Part shown: piece after piece, positions 54,701-60,700 of the stretch
Layout of the letters: each line of letters opens with the position of its first letter
Position numbering within the stretch: the first letter of the stretch is position 1
NCBI GenBank assembly: GCA_903813345.2
Contig: CAIIXF020000009.1
Coordinates: 17,571,759-17,635,758 of the forward strand
DNA length: 64,000 nt
Source: Owenia fusiformis
Taxonomy: Eukaryota; Annelida; Polychaeta; Sabellida; Oweniidae
Direction of reading: 5' to 3'
The notes under the pieces: model-generated
Database searches by the model: none
What the model saw: only the letters and a program-made list of their open reading frames with translations
What the model was told of the DNA's origin: nothing
Program-made: the position numbers and the translations under genes

Positions 54701-57700
54701 TCCCTTCCTTGCTTCCTCACTTCCTTGCTTCTTCGCTTCCTTGCATCCTTCCTTCCTCGCTTCGTTCCTTCCTTCCTTTCTTCCTCGCTTACTTCCTTCC
54801 TCGCTTCCTCCTTTCCTTGCTTCCTCGCTTCCTTCCTTCTTCCTTGCTTCCTCCCTTCCTTGCTTCTTTCCCTCCTTGCTTCCTCGCTTCCTTCCTTCCT
54901 GGCTTCCTTCCTTCCTTGCTTCCTCGCTTCTTTCCTTCCTCGCTTCCTTCCTTCCTTGCTTCTTTCCTTCCTCGATTCCTACCTTCCTTTCTTCCTCGCC
55001 TCTTCTTTTCTTGCTTCCTTCCTTCCTTGCTTCCTCGCTTCCTTCCGTCCTTGCATATTTCCTTCCTCGCTTCCTTCCTACCTTGCTTCCTCGCTTCCTT
55101 CCCTCCTTGCTTCCTTGCTTCCTTCCTTCCTCGCTTCATTCCTTCCTTCCATGCTTCCTTCCTTGCTTTCTTCCTTGCTTCCTCGCTTCCTTCTTTCCTT
55201 CCTTCCCCACTTCCTTTTTCCTCCTTCCTTGCATCCTCGATTACTTCGTTTTTTCCTCGCGTCCTTCCTTTTTCGCTTCATTCCTTCCTTGCTTCCTCCC
55301 TCGCTTCCTTCTCTCCTCCTTCCTTGCTTCCTCGCTTTCTTCTTTCCTTGCTTCCTCGATTCATTCCTTCCTCACTTGCATCCTCCCTTCCTTGCTTCCC
55401 CCCTTCCTCACTTCCTTCTTTCCTCCTTCCTTGCTTCCTCGTTTCCTTCATTCTTTCCTCGCGCTGTTCTTTTGTCGCTTCATTCCCTCCTTCCCTCCTT
55501 GCTTTCTCGCCTTCTTTCCTTACTTACTTCCTTCCTTGCTTTTTTTCCTTCCTTCCTTTCTTGCGTCTTTGCTTGCTTCCTTCCTTCCTTCCTTCTTTGC
55601 TTCCTGGCTTCCTTTCTTCCTCGTTCCTTTCCTTGCTTCCTTCCTTGCTTCCTCAGTTCCTTCCTTCCTTGCTTCCTTGCATCGTTCCTTCCTTGTTCCT
55701 TCGCTTCCGTCCTTTCTTTCTTCCTCAGTTCCTTCCTTCCTTCCTCGCTTTCTTCCCACCTCGCTTTCTCGTTTCCTTGCTTTCTTCCTTGCTTCCTTCC
55801 TTCCTTCTTTGCTTCCTCGCGTCCTTCCTTCCTCGCAATCTTTCCTTCCTCACTTCCTTCCTACCTTGCTTCCTCGCTTCATTCCTTCCTTGCTTCCTCG
55901 CTTCCTTCTTTCCTCGTTTCCCTCTTTCCTTCCTTGCTTTTTTCCTTCCTCGCTCCCTTCTTTTCCCCTTCTTTGCTTCCTCGCTTCCTTCACAAATTTC
56001 TTCCTCACTTCCTTACTTTCTTCCTTCGTTCCTTGCTTCATTCCCTCCTTCCATGCTTCCTCGCTTTCTTCCTTGCTTCCTTGCTTTCTTCTTTCCTTGC
56101 TTCCTCGCTTCCTTCCTTCCTCACTTCCCTCCTTCCTTGCTTCCATCCTTCCTCGCTTCCTTGTTTCCTCATTCCTTGCTTCCTCGCTTCTTTCGTTTTT
56201 TTTCCTCGCGTCCTTCCTTTCTCGCTCCATTCCTTTCTTGCTTCCTCGCTTCCATCTTTCCTCCTTCCTTGCTTCCTCGCTTCCTTCTTTCCTTGCTTCA
56301 TCGCTTCCTCACTTGCCTCCTTCCTTCCTTGCTTCCTCACTTCCTCCTTTCCTCCTTCCTTGCTTCCTCGTTTCCTTCATTCTTTCCTCATGTCCTTCTT
56401 TTCTCGCTTCATTTCTTCCTTGCTTTCTTCCCTCCTTGCTTCCTTGCATTCTCGCCTTCTTCCTTCCTTTCTTACTTACTTCCTTGCTTTTTTTCTTCCT
56501 TTCTTTGCGTCTTTGCTTGCTTCCTTCCTTCCTTGCTTCCTCGTTTCCTTCCTTCTTTGCTTCCTTGCTTCCTTTCTTCCTCGCTTCCTTACTTGCTAGC
56601 TTCCCTGCTTAATTCTTTACTCGCATCGTTCCTTCCTTGCTCCCTCGGTTTCCTTGCTTCCTTCCTTCCTTCCTTCATTGCTTCATTGCTTCTTTCCTTC
56701 CCTCCTTCCTTCCTTTTTTCCTTCCTTGCTTACTTATATAACTCCCACTTTCACTTCCTCGATTTACTTCCTCCATTCCTTCTTTACTTGCTTGCTTACT
56801 CAATTACTTACTTTGTTGCTTGTTTACTTCCTCACGTCCTTGCTTGCTTTCTTGATTATTTACATTCTTTCATATGGCAGTGGAAAGACAAATTTTGATA
56901 TAAACCTGCAAACGAACAAACGAACGAGGAAAGAACGCACGGATGGACAGAAGAACAGCCGAAAAAACAATGAATGAACAAACGGACGGATAGGCGGCCA
57001 AAAGAACGCATGAAGGAAAGATAGAAGAAAACAGTTTACAAAAGATCGAACCCACGCACGCAAGAACGTAGTTACAAACAAACGCACGAATGAACGCACG
57101 CACGAACGAACACACAAACGAACGCAAAAAGAACGAACAGAGGAACGCACGCATGAATGGACGGTTGAACGAAAGCACGCACGGACGAACGGATGCCTAG
57201 ACGGACGAACCCATGAAGGGCAGTCAGACGAAAGCAGGCACAAACGGACGGTCAGACGAACGCATGCGCACACAAACGGACGGACATTCGCACGAACGGA
57301 TGCACGCACGAACGAACGAATGGACGGTCGGACAAACGCTGTCACGAACGCATGGTTGGGCGATGCACGCACGAACGAACAATCGGTCGGATGAACGCAC
57401 GCATGAACGAAAGGACCGTCGGACGAACGCACGGTCAGACGAACGCACGCACGAACGAACGTTCGGTCGAATGCACGCACGAATGAACGGTCGGACAAAA
57501 GAACCAATGCAATATATGTGTCCTCAGAAGTATAATCCTTGGAATAGTGAATTATGTAGAATATGTACATTTAACTCCGAAATGTACAAAGTATATTTAC
57601 ATATAAAAATTATTTGTGATGTTGCCATAGAATGATATGTTATGTGATTGTCATTAATACGTTATCGTGTACGTTCATATAAAGAAGCTCACTATATTCA

Positions 57701-60700
57701 TGGAATAATGATGAAGCTTTCCTCGTGATCGAAGCGGGTAGTCGTGAAATTTGCTCGTGTTTTCAGCGGGGTCTCCTCATGTTTTCAGCGGGGCCTCCTC
57801 ATGTTTTCAGCGGGGCCACTGGAACACCTTTAATAGTGTATTTCGACCCCCATGGCAGGTGTCATTGTCCAGTAACTTATCAATACAGACCATCTTGATC
57901 CGATATTTATTATGGAGTATGTAAATCGTATTTATTGCCTTTATTTTAACGATAAAGGTAATATATGAACAGTAAATTATGCAAACGTGCATGTTGACGC
58001 CCCTTTCCTTCATGCAAGTAAAAAAAAATCATTTTTCATGTCATTTTTTGTCAAATAAATCTGTTTTCAAAGTTTTGCTGGAGTATCAAAGAACGGTAAT
58101 AAGTATTTTCATCCTTTTGGTTCATTTTCCAAAGTGATACAAATAAACAGGACTATGCTCGCGATTTCAGCGGGAACTTGCTCGCGATTTTTAAATCATA
58201 GCGGGGCTTTAGATACTACCCGTGATATCAGGCCCATCATCTTTCTTGGTAAATATGCTTTGTTATTTGTAGAAAAGAAGGCCTGTAACATAATCCACTG
58301 ATGGGATTAAGGTGGCTTAAAATGCTGCTTATTTTTTCGTGAAGCCACTCAGTAAAATTACAATTTCTCTGCACCCTGATGTTCAATCAACATCATTCAA
58401 GTATCTATGTTTTCCTGGCACATTTGGGCATCCAGTAATGACAATGTCTACCCAAAAAATACTGAAATATAGAAAATTTTCAACATAGCATTGGCTTCCA
58501 TGTTCTGTGTGCCCCTCTATCTGCTTAATAAGGCAAGGTATCTTCAAATAAAACCTTAGCCAAGTAGATTAGAGTCTCTGGAACACTTTTGTAAATAGTT
58601 TTCACAAGCAATTTTGTTTGTGAATGTCAAATTATGTCTTCCCGATTTCAGTCATATATTAAGTCAATTTTGCGTGCAAACGTTGGGTAGACATTGTTAT
58701 TCCCGGACGCCCAAACGTGTCAGGAACACATACATGTAGATACTTGAATGATCTTGATTGGACATCAGGTTGCAGTGAAATCGTAATTTTACTGAGTGGC
58801 TTCACGAAAAAATAAAAAGGCTAAGTTATTTGGATGTTTGGCTGCTTTAAAAACACAGTACTTCTCTGCCCAGGACAAGCATGAGTATCACTGTCACATA
58901 TAAAATCTGTGTACCTAAGCAGCATGTATAATGTGGTTGTTCTTTGACCCACTGTCTGAATTGCTTAAGAGCTGCCTCCCTCTCTCTGGGATCTTCATTT
59001 AGTTCATCCTTAGCCTTCTTTAAGGACTTGGCATCAAGCTTACACTCATATGTCTCTCCTGTGAACAATGCCTTGAAACCATCAAATTGGTCTGCTATTG
59101 AAGTCATAATTGTGTGTCATACACTGGAATGTAAATAGAGGTTTACTTGGATTTTTACAACATACACTGTTTGATACTGAAAGATGCTTTTTATGTCTGA
59201 TTATTTGTTTATCATTCTGAGACACAAAATAAAGGTAAACAACTGTTGACTTTAAAAAGAATGAAGTATATCTAAACAACAGTGTAAATAACGGTGTAAA
59301 GTGCAGATGACCTTAACTTTTTTTCATTTGTATGCTGAATTGATACAAACTTTTTTCGAGTCAATGATTAATAGATATTCATATCATATCTAAGATTTAA
59401 TAGTAGTATCTGTTCATATGAAGAGTTATATCCATATTTATATGGTACAGTAGTTCACCTACTGTACCATAATGAACCTATAATGAACAATTCAGATACT
59501 ATTAAAGTTTACATACATTTGGATAAACTTTTTCATAATATTTGTACTTTTTGTTGTGAAATATTCCCCATTACTTACCTCTTATCAGATGAGCAGTTCA
59601 GCGTTCAGATATTTGGTCCTCCCGAAATAGAAATAGTAATGTTAATTTTTTACTAGTATACTGCAAATAATGACTTGATGCTTATACCTATATTTTAACC
59701 TGCAATCTATGTGCACTGCCAGTTTTATGCCTTATCCAATCAAACACATTTGAATAATATTTTTAAAAAGAAATAAACAATGTTTAAAAGGTTTCATTTG
59801 AAATATATGTTTATATTTATTACTCCCTTCCAATCAATAAATGAAAAGTAATGAAATCAAATGACAAGTAGTGTGGTAACCTTCCAAGCAATAAATGAAA
59901 AGTAATGAAATCAAATGACAAGTAGTGTGGTAAACATAAATACATATTTATTATAATATGTTATTCATTAATTTTGCTCTCTCTAATGGCGAGTTCACAC
60001 ATTTTGTTAATGTACGAGGTACAGTAAAACCAGTGTATAGTGAACATTCTTTGCCAAGAAAAACGTTCACTGTTGGTTAGTGCTCACTACAGCAAGGATT
60101 TGATTTCGCGGCATATTATTCCTATGTTTTATATTTTATACTCTTTAGACTACTTTCATACTTCAGAAATCAGAGTTCACTCCAAAGAAAAATTCTTTTC
60201 ATCTACAAAAAAAGTGGCAAACAAATAATACTTGTATTTATCTATTCTAGGATCATATGACCTCTAGAATTGCCAAACAAACAAACATGGTAAAAATGAA
60301 AATTCCTCTCCGCATTTATAGCAATAATTGCACAGGTGTTTTATTCTCAATGTCTTTTCACAACATCATTCACTGGGGTCATTCATTTGATGTCTTCACA
60401 GCACATTTAAGTCAGCTTTGGTGGTCTTATCTGAAAGCACTTCATCATCCCATCCAATGAAGTTCGAAAGGGATATAGAGAAGGCGTCCATCTGTCCACC
60501 CGTCCATATGTGTGTCTGGGTGATAGCTTATGCCTTATGGGTGTGGAACTTCAGCTGAAGAAGGAATTTGCAATATGACCATTCAAATCAAAAATATAAT
60601 CTTTGATTGATAACTTAAATACTAGTAGACATGTTTTTGGTTCAAATTTTATATGCTCATGCCTAGCGGCATTGGGGCTATGCTCAAGAAGAGATTTTTA

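Larger units (their letters stand above)
53162..58224. mobile_element. 5,063-bp transposon-like element with perfect 67-bp TIRs
   Basis: 53162-53228 and 58158-58224 are exact inverted copies starting CACGGGTAGTATCTAAAGCC. ATATCA is duplicated at 53156-53161 and 58225-58230. Subterminal tandem motifs CCCGCTGAAAACATGAGGAG (53600-53665) recur inverted at 57750-57825. The interior holds MITE family 5, the polypyrimidine block and the GAAC block, with no transposase. It sits in the first coding intron of gene C. Confidence 0.87.

Noticed and set aside
54443-56898. Plus-strand open frames of 660-780 codons rich in Ser, Leu, Phe, Pro
   Set aside because: All three frames are open because the DNA is a C/T-only 4-bp repeat; no stop codon can be written without A. 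No domain, start context or splice structure.
56860-57570. 236-residue minus-strand frame rich in Arg, Ser, Val, Phe
   Set aside because: Product of the GAAC-type tetranucleotide repeat; the residue pattern follows the 4-bp period.
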